This document shows positions 13,441-25,039 of a DNA stretch of 64,000 nucleotides, one piece after another (position 1 is the stretch's first letter; each line of letters starts with the position of its first letter). A program made the translations under genes and the position numbers. The stretch comes from Haemaphysalis longicornis (taxonomy: Eukaryota; Arthropoda; Arachnida; Ixodida; Ixodidae): positions 32,897,622 through 32,961,621 of the forward strand of contig CM023449.1 in assembly GCA_013339765.2 (NCBI GenBank), written 5' to 3'. The notes beneath the pieces were generated by a model. That model was not told where the DNA came from. It saw nothing but the letters and a program-made list of their open reading frames with translations, and searched no databases.

Positions 13441-14290
13441 TTTTTTTTTTTTTTTTCAGAACGCGAATGGCTTATTCTGTTTGCGGAGCTGGCTTTTAAC
13501 TACTGGGCGGAGGGCTAACGCGGTCCTGCATGCTTCGAAGTTAACACTTCTACGCGGCGGGGGCATTTCCCTCGCTGAAGAAAATAAAAAAATAGAAAGA
13601 AGCCCGTGGAACATACCGGAGCTCTATTCTTCTCACACGTAGCATTTTCTTCCCAAAAGCGGGGCTGAGATCGGCTCGGGAAACCTCGAGAACACGACTG
13701 GCATATTCTGTTTTCGGAGCTCGCTTTAAACTACTGGGCGGGGGGCTAACGCGGTCCTGCATGCTTCGAAGTTAACATTTCTACGCGGCAGGGGCATTTC
13801 CCTCGCTGAAGAAAATGAAAAAATAGAAAGCACCCCGAGGAACAAACCAGAGCTCTATTCTTCCCACACGTAACATTTTCTTCCCAAAAGCGGGGCTGAG
13901 ATCGGCTCGGGAAACCTCGAGAACACGACTGGCATATTCTGTTTTCGGAGCTGGCTTTTAACTACTGGGCGGGGGGCTAACGCGGTCCTTCGGAGCTGGC
14001 TTTTAACTACTGGGCGGGGGGCTAACGCGGTTCTGCATGCTTCGAAGTTAACATTTCTACGCGGCGGGGGCATTTCCCTCGCTCAAGAGGATGAAAAAAT
14101 AGACACTATGGCGTAATCGCTGCAGGGCCGTAGCACAGAATCGCAAGCTACGTATGCAGTGGCTCTTGCTTTCCTTTTTCAGACAAAACCTCGTGTCCTT
14201 TTTGGAAAGCGAGTTAGCCCTTTTGGGTGAGGAAGAGTTTCTGCGACATTGGTCTACATGGTGTATTGAGGTTTCGAACAAAAGGGTTAT
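13441..14290 (+). mobile_element. LINE remnant downstream of the RTE insertion, with tandem repeat block
   Basis: A T15 tract at 13441 is followed by three units of a 230-bp tandem repeat (see separate entry). Then comes a coding remnant at about 14120-14290 reading RKLRMQWLLLSFFRQ...LALLGEEEFLRHWSTWCIEV. That reading resembles the C-terminus of the neighbouring LINE fragment (LATLGDEAFLLRWSTRF at 15300). The stretch therefore probably belongs to a Tx1/L1-like element, possibly the continuation of the one split at 10321. Confidence 0.45.
13461..14100. repeat. 230-bp tandem repeat, about 2.8 units
   Basis: Units start near 13461, 13691 and 13921 (TGGCATATTCTGTTTTCGGAGCT). They contain CTACTGGGCGG, ATGCTTCGAAGTTAACA and GGGCATTTCCCTCGCT in the same order. 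The third unit carries an extra internal duplication of about 45 bp (TTCGGAGCTGGCTTTTAAC twice, 13945 and 13989). Units match closely apart from scattered substitutions. Confidence 0.9.
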
Positions 14291-14299
14291 TATTCATGC

Positions 14300-14890
14300 C
14301 AGTTTTCCAGACCTGTGTCCTTAGGGATTTTCGTTGTAACAATTGATTTTGGTGTTAGAATTGTGTGTTAGTGCGGTACAGTACCCGTTGTGACATAAAA
14401 CCAACCCTCTTCTGTATATTGCTGCACTCTTGAAGCGAATGTTTTTTTATCTTTGTTTACCTCGCATGTTAATCTTTTGGTTGTAAGCAACTCTAAATTG
14501 TTTGTATGTTAATCTTTTGTCTACAATCAATTTGAAGCTTTTTATGTGTTTCTGTAAGTGTCTGTAACTGGCAGCCTTCACGCTCTATTAGTTTTGTAGC
14601 AACAGGCGCTGCACTTGTTTAACTGTTTCTGCTTGTTGCGCTGTATCATTGATACCAGAATTTCTTGATAATAAATTTATCCTTTCAAGACTCAACTCAG
14701 TATCCAGGGAGGGCGCTGCTGCAGTACTTTCTGAAATCTTCCCGCTCAGTGTTTTGTGACGAACGCATTGCCGGTCCGTCTGCCGAGCAGAAGCCACCAT
14801 TTTATGCCTACGTTGTCAAAACACTGAGAAACGGCCAGTCTACCTTGCCAATCCTAAGTTTTTTTGGGAAAGGACGGCAAGCGCATTGTG
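14300..14890. other. Unassigned AT-rich stretch
   Basis: No supported gene. It contains TTAATCTTTTG twice, about 50 bp apart (14469, 14509), and nothing I can name. It may be the 3' UTR of the preceding LINE remnant. Confidence 0.4.
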
Positions 14891-14899
14891 TGAAAAATG

Positions 14900-15400
14900 A
14901 ACCTTAGCCAATCAACAAATAGCAAGATCAAGCGGCACCCTTTGGCACCAGCTGACTTCGACGGCACTTCCGGCTGATGTTCTGGATTTCGGGTGGTTAT
15001 GTGGTTGGGAAGAACTACCGACAAGTGATCACCTGGCGATATTCGGCGTTGTGCGTTCCTCACGGTGCCCGCACTGCGGTCACACTGAAACATTAGAACA
15101 TGACTTGTTCCAGTGTCGTGTAGCGGCAATGCGCAGACGTTCAAATGACGTGTTTGTGAACTACTTGGCCTGTGCTGGTGCTTTAGTATTGTTGCTAAAT
15201 AGCGGGGCCGCGTGTGTTGGCGCCCGACAGCAACGGGCGATGTTCCCACTGTTGTGGCGTGTACGTTCGATCCCTATGCGTCACTTATACGATTTGGCAA
15301 CTCTAGGCGACGAAGCCTTTTTGTTACGATGGTCCACACGGTTCATAGTGGTCTGGAACAACATCCAGGGAATATCTATAGTACCGTATTGAGCTTCAGC
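14900..15400 (+). pseudogene. Tx1/L1-like LINE, C-terminal fragment
   Basis: The frame from about 14985 reads WLCGWEELPTSDHLAIFG then SSRCPHCGHTETLEHDLFQC, which is the same CxxC...H...C zinc motif seen near 10145. It continues to a stop at 15390 after DEAFLLRWSTRFIVVWNN. It is 5'-truncated, with no RT upstream. Together with 13441-14290 it shows at least two copies of this LINE type in the neighbourhood. Confidence 0.6.
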
Positions 15401-15830
15401 TAATTTTTGAACTCTTTCTTTGAACACCTCTGAAATTTGTGTGGGTTGATTTTGCAGTAGCTTGTCTCCCCACCACAGACATTTGTTGAAGTGCGTTTAG
15501 TGCCCGAACTATTTGGAAACTGATCGTTTTTTTAGGGCAGCTCTGTTACCACTTTTCGCTGCGCCCTGATATGTGGTTTGTAATAAATTATCTTCTCCCA
15601 CGATGTCCTAAGTCTACTAAAATTTTCGAGTTAAGCAGAGTTTCGCGTTAAACGAAATGGTGAAAATTTGTGGCCAGTTTAGTGAAATAAAACCTCGTGA
15701 TTATAACAAAAGCTCCAATGCACACAGGGGCTTTCGTAAGAAAGGCAAAATAACTCGCAGGAAAACGATTTTTTTTTATTGTGAAAGAAAGAACTGCGTG
15801 ATGCTCGACTGTTTCGAATCCGTATTTGAT
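15400..15830. other. Unassigned stretch
   Basis: No supported gene or repeat. An AATAAA-like word (15577 region, taataaatta) could be the polyadenylation signal of the preceding LINE fragment. Confidence 0.35.
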
Positions 15831-16075
15831 CCCCCCAAAAAAAACGTTCTCGAGCTGCTCAATGCATCGCATCAATCGTTGGTCGCCCATGCTACATTGC
15901 TCCGACCGACAAGTGCAAGACTGTGGTCCAGCTGGCCGAACTCGCGGCTAGGGCCCACGGGCTCCTGGCCGTCGACTAGGGGACTGTAGTGTGCCGGTGC
16001 TCCCAGCTGGCGCCTCTTTCTATGCAGCTTTGTAAGAATAAAGTTTTCCCAGCACCACCACCACCTGCTACATTC
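15830..16075 (+). mobile_element. Retroelement 3' end with poly(A) signal and (CCA)n tail
   Basis: One frame ends VVQLAELAARAHGLLAVD, resembling the Ala/Leu-rich C-termini of the other I-group LINE fragments here. About 80 bp later come AATAAA (16036) and CAGCACCACCACCACC. It is 5'-truncated and the family assignment is tentative. Confidence 0.35.
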
Positions 16076-16334
16076 TACCCGGTTGCGAAACGAACGCCGC
16101 ATGTTTCTTGTTTCTGTCGTAGAAACTTCTCAAACGTAAAGCCAAATGGAATCTCTCAAACCAAACAGATAGGTAGACTGCGGTGACCAGCTCCGTGCCT
16201 GAGGCCCAAATCGCTATAAAGCAAGGTCTTCTGGCCGCCTTACGGAGTGAAGAAGAAGCCCATCATTAATCAAACTCAATGATTGTTGACGAAATGAAGT
16301 TGTTCCTCCTCCTTATGGCGCCCCACCAACAGGT

Positions 16335-16470
16335 GCAGCGCCATAACACGCACACGCACACACACACGCGCACAAGCACGCACACACTTACACACGCACG
16401 CACTCACGCTGGCAGGCACACTCACACGCGCACGCGCATGCGCACGCACACGCACACACGTGCACGCATG
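16335..16470. repeat. Degenerate (CA)n / (CACG)n simple repeat
   Basis: About 130 bp of CACACG/CACACA dinucleotide-like repeat with interruptions (gcaagc, ctggcagg). Short frames here are repeat translations. Confidence 0.95.
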
Positions 16471-16710
16471 CTAATCGCGTATACGGTAAAAATACAGTAA
16501 CACTGCGCTAGCTCAGACCTGGAGGGATATTTACCGTATATTTCCGACAGCCTTATTCTCCCAATAATCAGATATGCGTTATAGAAAACACCACTACAGA
16601 GAGCAAGAGTACTTTTCTTCAATTCACAGAACGTCGTCCCGAGTAGGCCAGGATTTGTTCTTTTGGTGTGAAGGGGTTAAAAAAAATAAAGAGCTGTTTG
16701 AACATATTAA

Positions 16711-17585
16711 AGGGACACTGAAGTGAATTTTTCAAGCTACCGGTTTTGCTTGCACTGCTTAGACTGGCTCAAATTAGCAAACTTTCAATCGTTTCCGGTT
16801 GATAAGTAGGCAATTATTTTATAAAGCGGGAAAGAAGAAGAACTACCATGCGCGGTCTGTGGCGGCACTAACGGCTGTGACGACAGGAGGAAATGCACCT
16901 TGATTGGACGATGCCCAAGGGTAGCATTCAAACAAGTTTCGGTTTCGTTTCTGTAAAACAACATGCTTGACATCCGACGGCATCGTTGGATGGGCATTCT
17001 CGATATCTCAGTAACCGTCGTACCGCGCTTCTGCCATGTTGTCGGCTGTAAAATGCCTAAGATAAGCCTACCATGACGGTTTGGAATCGTAGCAATCACT
17101 AGCCGAGGGCAGTGGATGAACGCCCTCCGCGTCACCGCACACGCTCAAATGCCATGCGCTGTTCCCGCATATTCGGATCTGGCCTCACTGATGCCTGTAT
17201 CGTAAGCAGCCTGTTCGCTCCAGGCCAAGGTTCTGCTGATTCTGGCCTGTGCCCACTGCCCGCAAGTAGCCGGTGCTTGTGGCAACAGCACGCCAACGAT
17301 AACTCGCTAGCGCGTCAGTGTCAGTCTGCGCGCGTTCTGCGAAGTCGCTCGTGGAGCAGCGAACGTTACGGCCCAAAAATGGTGAACTCTGTCAAGAAAA
17401 CATCTGCCGCAAAAGAAAAAAAATCAACTTACGAAAAAATCGCGCCAATCCACCCTGTGAATGTGGTTTGAAAGCAAAGCTGTAAACTGCACCCAAAACG
17501 ATTACCCATGCGACTTCACTTAAATTCACTCACGTCGCTCTACATTACCAGAGAGAAGAGAAATTCACTTAATCACACCCTTTAT
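16711..17585. mobile_element. TTAA-flanked repeat end (piggyBac-like MITE)
   Basis: A TTAA at 16707 is followed by AGGGACACTGAAGTGAATTT, matching the terminal pattern of the other TTAA-flanked elements in this window. A weak inverted counterpart (AAATTCACTTAATCACACCC) lies near 17560, so the right boundary is approximate. The interior has an AGTTTCGGTTTCG word also found inside the copy starting at 63525. No coding region is supported. Confidence 0.4.
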
Positions 17586-17689
17586 TAGTTCAAAGAGATA
17601 TTCTTGGTAAGGTGAAATCAATGCATGATGCATGAACGGTGGTTTGTGGAGTTGTATTGGTGAAGGGCATGACTGCAAACTTTTTTTTA

Positions 17690-18980
17690 TGAAATAAAAG
17701 GCAGCTCAAACCAGGTGTTAGACGATCTCACTTCTCCGTCGCTGCCGCCGGAGGCGTAGGCGACGAGATCGGCTGCAGAACGAAAGAGGTGACAAGAAGG
17801 AGAAAATACTTCTATTCGGACTTCTGAATGGCCGAGAGCGCTGCCCAGGGGAGCGGTTCCTTCTTCACAGGAGCCCATATGCAGTCCGCGCCGCCTGTGC
17901 TCTGTCCACCAGCTGAAGCTGGGTAGGCAGAGAGGGGCTGGGCAGCAGCACCTGCCATTGCTCTTGGTGGGTAGTTTACGGAAAGAGAGGAGGGTTCTGA
18001 GGGCTAAAGTTGCACACCCCGATTATGTAGCGGAGTGTTTCTACTTCAGAGAAAAATTTGCATTCAGCGTTGTAGAGACTCTTGTGAAATAAACGAAGAC
18101 GCGTCGGGTGTGGGAAGGAGCTGGATTGTATAAGCCGTAGGGTAGTTTGTTGTTGTCTGCAAAGGTCAGGGTAAGGTGAAGGAGGTTGGTAGGCGTCTGT
18201 GTAGATAACTGTATGATCCCCACCGAGGGTGGTGTTGATCGCGTGAGCCCGTGTTTGTCGGCGACCCTCGTCGTGTGAGGGGTTCATATTTCTAAGCAAA
18301 GGAGCATCTTGAGTTCTTGTCGCCAAGAGTCCGGGGGTTCATCAAGCGGAGTGAGATTCTGTGCTGTCCGGCCAATCTAGTGAAAGATGCGGCGACCCGA
18401 CGCAGTTATGCTTAGTCGTAACTTCTGGTTAGAAATATGGCCCTCTATCAGCTCTTCCACTGTATTGTGGAGCCCCGTGCTAAGCAGGTTCTCTGTGGAC
18501 GCACTCGTGGGAAGACGAATGGCCTGCTCAACCGCCTTTCTAACCATTATATAAAGCATCTTTACGTCCTCATCGCCGAGAATAAGACAAGGTTTGACGT
18601 AAGTGATCCTAGAGAGGACAAAAGCTTGAATTTAATCGAAAGGTATCGGATTCCTTGAGGCCTCGCTTCTTGGTGGCAACACGCCTGATAACGTGCATTA
18701 TTTGATTGATGCTGTGTTTGAGGCGCTGCAAGGATACGCCACGCTTGGTGTTGGCCTGGAGATGTAGGTCCAGGATCTTGATGCTGGGGCTTGGAGTGAT
18801 GTCACGACCCTCAAAAGGTATTCTAATGTGTTCCTTGGTTTGTAATTTGTCGCGAGGGCGTACGACAAGGAGCTGTGATTTTTTACGTGAAAAGTGGAGG
18901 CCTCAGGATTAAGAACATTGGCGTACTAGAAGAGAGATGCCATGCGTTCGCGTGAGCTTCTATTAAATTTTGTAACTCCT
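17690..18980 (-). pseudogene. I-group LINE, RT thumb to RNase H fragment
   Basis: From right to left on the minus strand: an RT C-terminal region near 18660-18910 (SLQRLKHSINQIMHVIRRV), then VRKAVEQAIRLPTSASTENL with LGLHNTVEELIEGH-like sequence (18377-18559), and an RNase H lead-in RNMNPSHDEGRRQTRAHAIN followed by VIYTDA (17976-18326). This order (thumb, linker, RNase H catalytic Asp) is typical of tick I-group elements. The frames are separated by shifts, and the 5' half is absent. Confidence 0.6.
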
Positions 18981-19149
18981 AGACTCGCGCAATCCGCGTA
19001 CAGGGCCGCTAGACGTGCCGTGGGGGGATCGCACAGCAGCGCGAGGTGTCGCGAGAAGCAATCACGTTGCATTCACCGAGAATGCAGGGGGTAAACCCGT
19101 TGGTGTGCTTGGTGAGTGCACTTCCTTTCTTTCCCGTCTGCGCGTGGGC

Positions 19150-19235
19150 TCGTAGCTAAATCGGTAAGACAACGGGATCTGGCTTTGTTATACCAGTAGT
19201 TCCAGGTTCGATTCCTGGCGGTGCCAGTGAACTCT
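19150..19235 (+). mobile_element. tRNA-like sequence (SINE head or tRNA pseudogene)
   Basis: Contains an A-box-like TAGCTAAATCGGTA and a good B box with a perfect T-arm, CCAGG TTCGATT CCTGG. The acceptor stem does not pair properly (5' GGGCTCG against 3' CGGTGCC), so this is unlikely to be a functional tRNA. Confidence 0.5.
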
Positions 19236-19321
19236 TTTATTTGTTGGTGGGAGTTTTCTGGTGACACCAACGGTCGCGAAAGAACCCTTGGGGGGTAGAG
19301 GTAGAAAGCTTTGCTTTAAAA

Positions 19322-19415
19322 AAAGCATGTACCCACGGGGATTCAAACTTGTGACTTGCAAAACAATAATCCTAGCGCTTCAGACCACTAGGGCACGAGC
19401 CAGCGCTGCCGAAGC
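19322..19415 (-). mobile_element. tRNA-like sequence, opposite strand
   Basis: On the minus strand, an A-box-like TGCCCTAGTGGTCTGAAG and a B-box-like CAAGTTTGAATCCCC lie about 45 bases apart, with a TTTGCAA loop-like word between them. It faces the tRNA-like sequence at 19150. I infer a degenerate pol III-type repeat. Confidence 0.4.
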
Positions 19416-20489
19416 TGGATATATAAGGTATATAATGTACAACCAGTTTACACTTTTATTTAGTTTTAGCATTTCAAACAGCTTAGGTGACTATTTGTTC
19501 TATAGCGCTCCTGCAGTAAGTGTCGCCTAAACTTCCACAATATCTCACGTCTAGCAATTGCATTTCTTAGACGGAAAAGCGTTCGCAGATGTGTGGTCGT
19601 GCTCCTGACTGCTGTGCTTACTCACCCAGCGCAAAAAAGTGCTTTCTGCTCCCTAGTTTTGCGCTGTACGGTAAACGTTTTAGTTGATTTTATTTCCTTA
19701 GTACTATATTGACTTCGCTAACTCATCTCCCGCCTTCAAGTGGCCTTAAATTTTCCTACTAGCGTACCAGTCAGCGAAGCGTCGCATGCATGTGCACTTG
19801 TGCAGTGCTTGTGTGGAGCAACCCGGACTCGGAGATTGATACAGTGTCCAAACTAACAAAGTAAAGAAAGCACATTCTTCCATCAGGAAATACTCTGCGC
19901 TTCTCTTCAACCAAATGAAGGATTATGCGTCCACGCTTCACCGACAGAACTGGTTCTCTCAAAGGTACCCTAAGTTCCAAACGTACTTGGCATCTACTTC
20001 GCCACCTACTTGACAGCATCATCTCCCGCACTCAGAGTAACCACCAAATACAGAGACTTATTCGGAACTGCTCTCTCAACCCCAGAGATCTGCTCCACGC
20101 AGCCCAGACGAATCTCTTCGGCACGCCCGCTACCAACCCCTCTGCCCCACTCGGACTTAAACCGGCAAGCCCAACCACGCACTCGACGGCCCGTTCACCA
20201 TGGAAGAATTACAGGCCGCACTAGCCAATCTGAAACGTAACACCACACCTAGCAAAGATCGCATCACAAGCACCTCCTTCGTAACCTCGACCTCGACTCC
20301 CTCCTGCAGCTCTTCAAGACACACTGGACGAAGGGCACACTCGGAAATTACCTTAATCCCAAAACCCCACGAACCCAATTCGCTGACATCACTACGTCCG
20401 ATCGCCATCATCTCATGCCTTGGGACCCTCTTTGAACGTCTTGTGCATCACCGCCTTACTGACTACCTCAAAGAAAAATACCTCGCTTG

Positions 20490-20635
20490 CTGCAAAAAGC
20501 TCGGTGTAAAGTGCCACTTTGTAGCGAGCTTTCAACCATGGTGTCATGCGCCTGACTGAATCCACGTCGACGATGAAGGCAAGGTATTGATTTATATTTA
20601 GGCTCACGCTTGGTTTTCGCACAAAATTTCCACGC
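20490..20635. repeat. Small interspersed hairpin repeat, copy 1
   Basis: Interrupts the LINE reading between the RT fingers and QDILLQLNEQV. It shares TGGTGTCATGCGCCTGACTG and CCACGTCGACGATGAAG with copy 2 at 22830-22940, so it is a separate mobile repeat. Confidence 0.6.
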
Positions 20636-21430
20636 AGGACATTCTTTTACAACTTAACGAGCAGGTGCTAGACCACCTCAGCCGCACCACGTCACGCAAC
20701 ATCCATGCGCTCGACGCAAAAGGCACACTCAACGACGACGTTACCCACCAGGCAATCCTACGCAACTTCAATGCCACGCACTGCGCGTCTCTCACCTTCA
20801 ACTACGTTGTAGAGTTTCTCTACGTTGTAGAGCTTCTCTGCACGGCTACTACCAAGCTCGAAGCCTGACCTCGCGTATATCAGGACAACCTCTAAAGGCA
20901 CACGGCAAGAATTTGTGATTTCCCCCCTGCTTTTCAGTGTTGCATTACTTGAACTACCTACTCTTCTCAACAAAATACACAACCTGCATCATCCAATATA
21001 CGCCGACGACATCACTTTCTGGACCACCTGTGGTTCCAGCGGAGAACAGCAAGACGCCCTTCAACAAGCTGTAGACACCACCGTCAACTGCCTGCGTCCT
21101 CGGGCCTAACCTGTCAACCTGCTAAATCAGCCCTTCTCATCCTGCGGGGCCGATCACATGACCGCCCTCTCCTCCAACACCTGATCCGGAAGTGTCCATA
21201 CAAGGTAAACTCATCCCCTGGGAAACCACCCTCAGCGTCCTCGGCGTACCCTTCAACCGGGACGGCACGGGTACAACACTCCTTCCGGAACTTCAAACCT
21301 CCATTACTCGCTTGAACCATCTCATCCGCAGAATCCGCAGCCGACATCACGGCCTCACAGAATAAGAAATCTGTCGTCTGGCCCAAGCCCTCCTGATCAG
21401 CAAAGTCCCCTACGCCACACCATAAGTAAA

Positions 21431-21516
21431 TCTGAGGGCTTTATTTTTTTTTCGGTTTCTTGTGGTAGAATTCGACCACAATAACAAGAAACCGAAAAAA
21501 TTGAAACCCTCATTCT
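21431..21516. repeat. Short inverted repeat (foldback)
   Basis: About 35-bp arms around a short loop: TTCGGTTTCTTGTGGT ... ACCACAATAACAAGAAACCG, with matching GAGGGCTTT/AACCCTC outer ends. It lies inside the decayed I-group LINE and is absent from LINE coding logic, so it looks inserted. Confidence 0.65.
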
Positions 21517-22829
21517 TAAAGCCTACAAAACGGCTCTTGGCCTCCCCATTCACACCTCCACAGACAAACTGCTCAAACTGGGGCTGCCCAACGTCCTTGG
21601 GAAGCTCATGGAGGCTCAGAGAAACTCACAACTTCAACGCTTCAGCTTTACACCAGCTGCCCATGCCGTTCGGTTCACGCGCTCGGCTACCCTACATCGC
21701 CACATCAAGACCGGCCACAACGTCTCCCAACTACCATCAAGCACGGCATCCGCGTTTCCCCCATACAAATTCATCCCACCTTCAACCAAGGCCGCCGGAA
21801 GCTCGAGTCCGCTGCCTCATAAAGAAGCTAGCGGATGACCTACAGGTTCGTTACACTGACATCGCCTATGACTCCTGCTCTCGACGCACAACTTTGGTCG
21901 ACGCTGGCCAAATCTCCACGGCCTCCACCACGCACGCCAAAAAATACAAACGACAGAAGCTCTGGTAATCGCGTTCTCACCACCCACGCCATGCTTCCAC
22001 AGATCACCGTAGTCTCCGACTCGCAGCAGGCATGCCGCCTGTACCGGGCAGGTCTAGCCATTCCTCCACTCCAACTTCTACCCGAAGAGGCCACCATCAC
22101 GATCACCTGAACTCCCGGACACTTCGGCCTTCTGGGGAATGAAGCGGCCGACGCGGCTGCCCGAGCTCTGCTCTTCCGGGCATTCTCCACCAATACCTAG
22201 TGAACCCACCGCCCCACACGAACTCCCACAACTTACAAATTCTTTCGATAATACGTACAACGCCCTTATGCCTCACTACCCCCCTTCCCGCCGGGTATAC
22301 CCCTCTCCGCACCCCACCCTAACCAACCAGCGAGCCATAATCTATCTTCGCCTTCAGGCCGGTACCTTTTACAATCACGTCATCCTCCACCCTATCGCTT
22401 CCACCATCTACCCCCGTCAATGCCAGCACTGCGACACCCCCCTCACCGCATTCCACGATTTATGCTCCTGTCCCCCCCTCCCCTAAACAACCCCCTTCGC
22501 CACCCCAGGGCAGTGGGAGACAGCTGACCAGCCCGGACACGGCCCGCCAGAGGGCCTTGGTTTCTCGGGCCATCGAGTCGGCCCTGTCAAGAGGCATCCT
22601 GGACTAGGGACGCTTTGCCCTTTTCGTTTCCTCTAATAAACATTTCCTACTACTACTTGAGGTGTTATATGCGTAACTTGAGGAGGTCATGCATGATAGT
22701 CATGTGGGTTACGTCGTCATTTTTATCAGCGCGAACCCTTGAATTTTCCTGAAGTTAGATGTCACTATAAGCGGAAATTGCCGCAAAACGCGCCATAAAC
22801 TTGTCTGTTTCTGAAACGTCCGACACCTT

Positions 22830-22940
22830 GGTTAAAGGCTCGCTACAAAGTTGCGCTTTGCAGCGAGCCTTTACCCATTGTGTCATGCGCTTACTGAACC
22901 CACGTCGACGATGAAGCCTTAGATTTAGGTTCACATTGAG
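22830..22940. repeat. Small interspersed hairpin repeat, copy 2
   Basis: Contains a 15-bp hairpin, AGGCTCGCTACAAAG ttgcg CTTTGCAGCGAGCCT, followed by TGTGTCATGCGC and CCCACGTCGACGATGAAG as in copy 1. Confidence 0.65.
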
Positions 22941-24430
22941 GGCAGCAAGGAAAACTTTCGTTTCTATATTTTTTAATGGCGCAATTGAAAATCCGCCGAA
23001 TGGTTACGTAATGGATCCTATTCGAGTCTCCGCGTGACGTCACTGACCGGAACCAGTCATCCGCAGGGAAGGTCGGGGTTTTTTGTACAGCCTCAGGAAA
23101 CGCTCCTTCCTCCGTGGTGGAGGGTGAGGTTACCCGCGGCCGAGCCAATCCAAGTCACGTGATGCGCCTTCAGTCTTCAGTTGTGGCACCTTCAGTGCGA
23201 AATTCATTCGTCCTGTGATTACCGCTCCGTCTCTAAAAGCAAGATTCTGCCATCGCTGAGCGTCAGCATTGTAAAAGCTACAGACTGGTGTCGGCATCGC
23301 CTCCAGCATTCGAGAGCTACCAGTCGAATCTTACATTAGGCTTTACAACATGGGCGCGTAATAACGTACTCGCGCATTGACGTATCCCGGCGTAAGCGAG
23401 CGAATTGCGAAATCTGGCATACATCAAATGCATCGGTACGCGTCTGTTCCGCTGATTTCCGTTCGAGGCATGCATATATTTTCTCGGAGAAACTTCAACC
23501 ACCAGTTTTTCACGAAATAAAACACACTTCCTTGGCGAATGAAAGGGACAGCAAGAACACAGTCCACGCATCTTAGCAACATCTTGAGCGAGGAACTTTT
23601 TTGCTCCACCATGGGCACAATGCTAATTTTCGTAGTATGCTGTATGTTTTTTTTTTCAAATTTCGCAAACAACAAGCAAGAACTTAGCAAGGTAGTGTTC
23701 GATGCTAATTAGCTCTGTTTTTTCATTTCCCCGTTTCGAAGCGATAGCTTTGGTGAGCTAGATGACAGGAGTTTCACCAGGACACACAGGCAAAGAATCG
23801 GGTTCAAGTGATCAGCGCCCAGGGGGTATCACAGGTGTTCCATCCCTTTCGACGTGCAGTGTGTCTCAGTGTCCACCACCCTTGTACCAATCAGAAAGAG
23901 GCGAATAACCTAGTTCCATGGCGTCACTGCTGTTCCTCGTACTCCTCACTTGTGGTTGTGTGTCCGGTTGACACAGTGTGTACTCCTTAGCTATCGATGC
24001 CGCCATTCAGTCATCGACAATCAGTCGTACGCTTCTTTTATCTCACATGTGGCAATCCGAAGGTTTTGGATGGGATTTCCTGGGTTTATAAAATGGTTAG
24101 AACACTGGATATTCATCTTTAGCATCCAAAGAATTATCAAATATCTCGTCGAATTGTAATCAAATGTATGCGCATAGCAAATCAACATGCGCGAAAAATT
24201 TGGTGTTAGTGCCTCTACGAAAAATACCAGGAGCATGGTATGCGATGTGAAGACTCAACGCCGATAGCCTGCTGCGCTTTTTATCCTCGCCAGAGTCTCC
24301 TTTTTGGAACGCTTGTAGGAGATAAGCTGCGGCAGTTAGTTACTCCTAGGTTACTAGGCTAGGTTACCGCTCATGCCTTAGCCCTAAGTATCTAACGAAG
24401 TTGTCTTACCGGCATTTCGTCCTTCTGCCC
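22941..24430. other. Unassigned intergenic or intronic stretch
   Basis: No supported gene, LINE or SINE. It is moderately AT-rich, with a T10 tract near 23646. Short frames here have no recognisable motif. Confidence 0.4.
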
Positions 24431-24434
24431 ACAG

Positions 24435-24455
24435 GAGTACAACAGCAGAGATCAG
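24435..24455 (+). CDS. Possible 21-nt microexon
   Basis: GAGTACAACAGCAGAGATCA plus G lies exactly between a strong pyrimidine-rich acceptor (ccttctgcccacag) and a GTAAGC donor. At 21 nt it would add seven residues (EYNSRDQ if phase 0). There is no transcript evidence, so it may be chance. Confidence 0.25.
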
Positions 24456-25039
24456 GTAAGCACTCCATGTGGACACGTGCTTGTGAAGCATGAGGGCCGA
24501 TTAGCGGGCAATCCTCCCGTCAGACTGCAGCCGCGTAGTTGCAGTCAGAAGCACGCACATCCACATCTACCGTGGCCGCAAGGAATCCGCGATTGCGGCT
24601 GTAAGCGCGCACGCGCGGCGGGCATCCGGTGCGGATCGTCGTCACAGCCTCGCGCGCGGATATTGCCGCCAGGAGGAACCGATAGGCACTCGCCTCTGTC
24701 TTCACCGGAAGACATCCAGGAAGCCCCGCCAGCCAGTCAACCCCTGCATGCTGCGATCTTTAAAATCTTTCTTGGGCTACCTAAACGCGACAATTTTAGC
24801 CTGTCTATTTAAAGGAATTTCGCTGTAATAAAATCACGATGGGTGCCTAAAAGTTTAAAAGTACTCAAGGCGAAAGCCTAGTTGAACTTTCTGTTGACCT
24901 GTTGTTGAACTTTCTGCTGAACTTTTCGACCGCCGCATCCATCACCTCTGGACCAGCCCCTGGACAGCACTCTCCCGTGCTAAGGCAACTGGCACGTCCA
25001 TCAGGCAATGGCTTGAAGACGTCACCAGAGACCCTATGG

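Larger units (their letters stand above)
19925..22660 (+). pseudogene. I-group LINE (RT-RNase H), decayed
   Basis: The reading starts within the pre-RT region (RTWHLLRHLLDSIIS). It continues through RT pieces MEELQAALANLKRNTTPSKD, LRPIAIISCLGTLFERLVHH, LLQLNEQVLDHLSR and IYADDITFW (about 21000), then the RNase H pieces VVSDSQQACRLYRAG and TPGHFGLLGNEAADAAARAL (about 22110). It ends in CQHCDTPLTAFHDLC (zinc-like), with AATAAA at 22636 and a (CTA)n tail. Many frameshifts and stops are present. It is interrupted by a 140-bp hairpin repeat (about 20490-20635) and an inverted-repeat insertion (21431-21516). Confidence 0.75.

Noticed and set aside
16279..16500. Thr-His repeat frame
   Set aside because: Translation of the degenerate CA repeat.
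19150..19235. Functional tRNA gene
   Set aside because: The T-arm is good but the acceptor stem does not pair and the anticodon arm is unclear.
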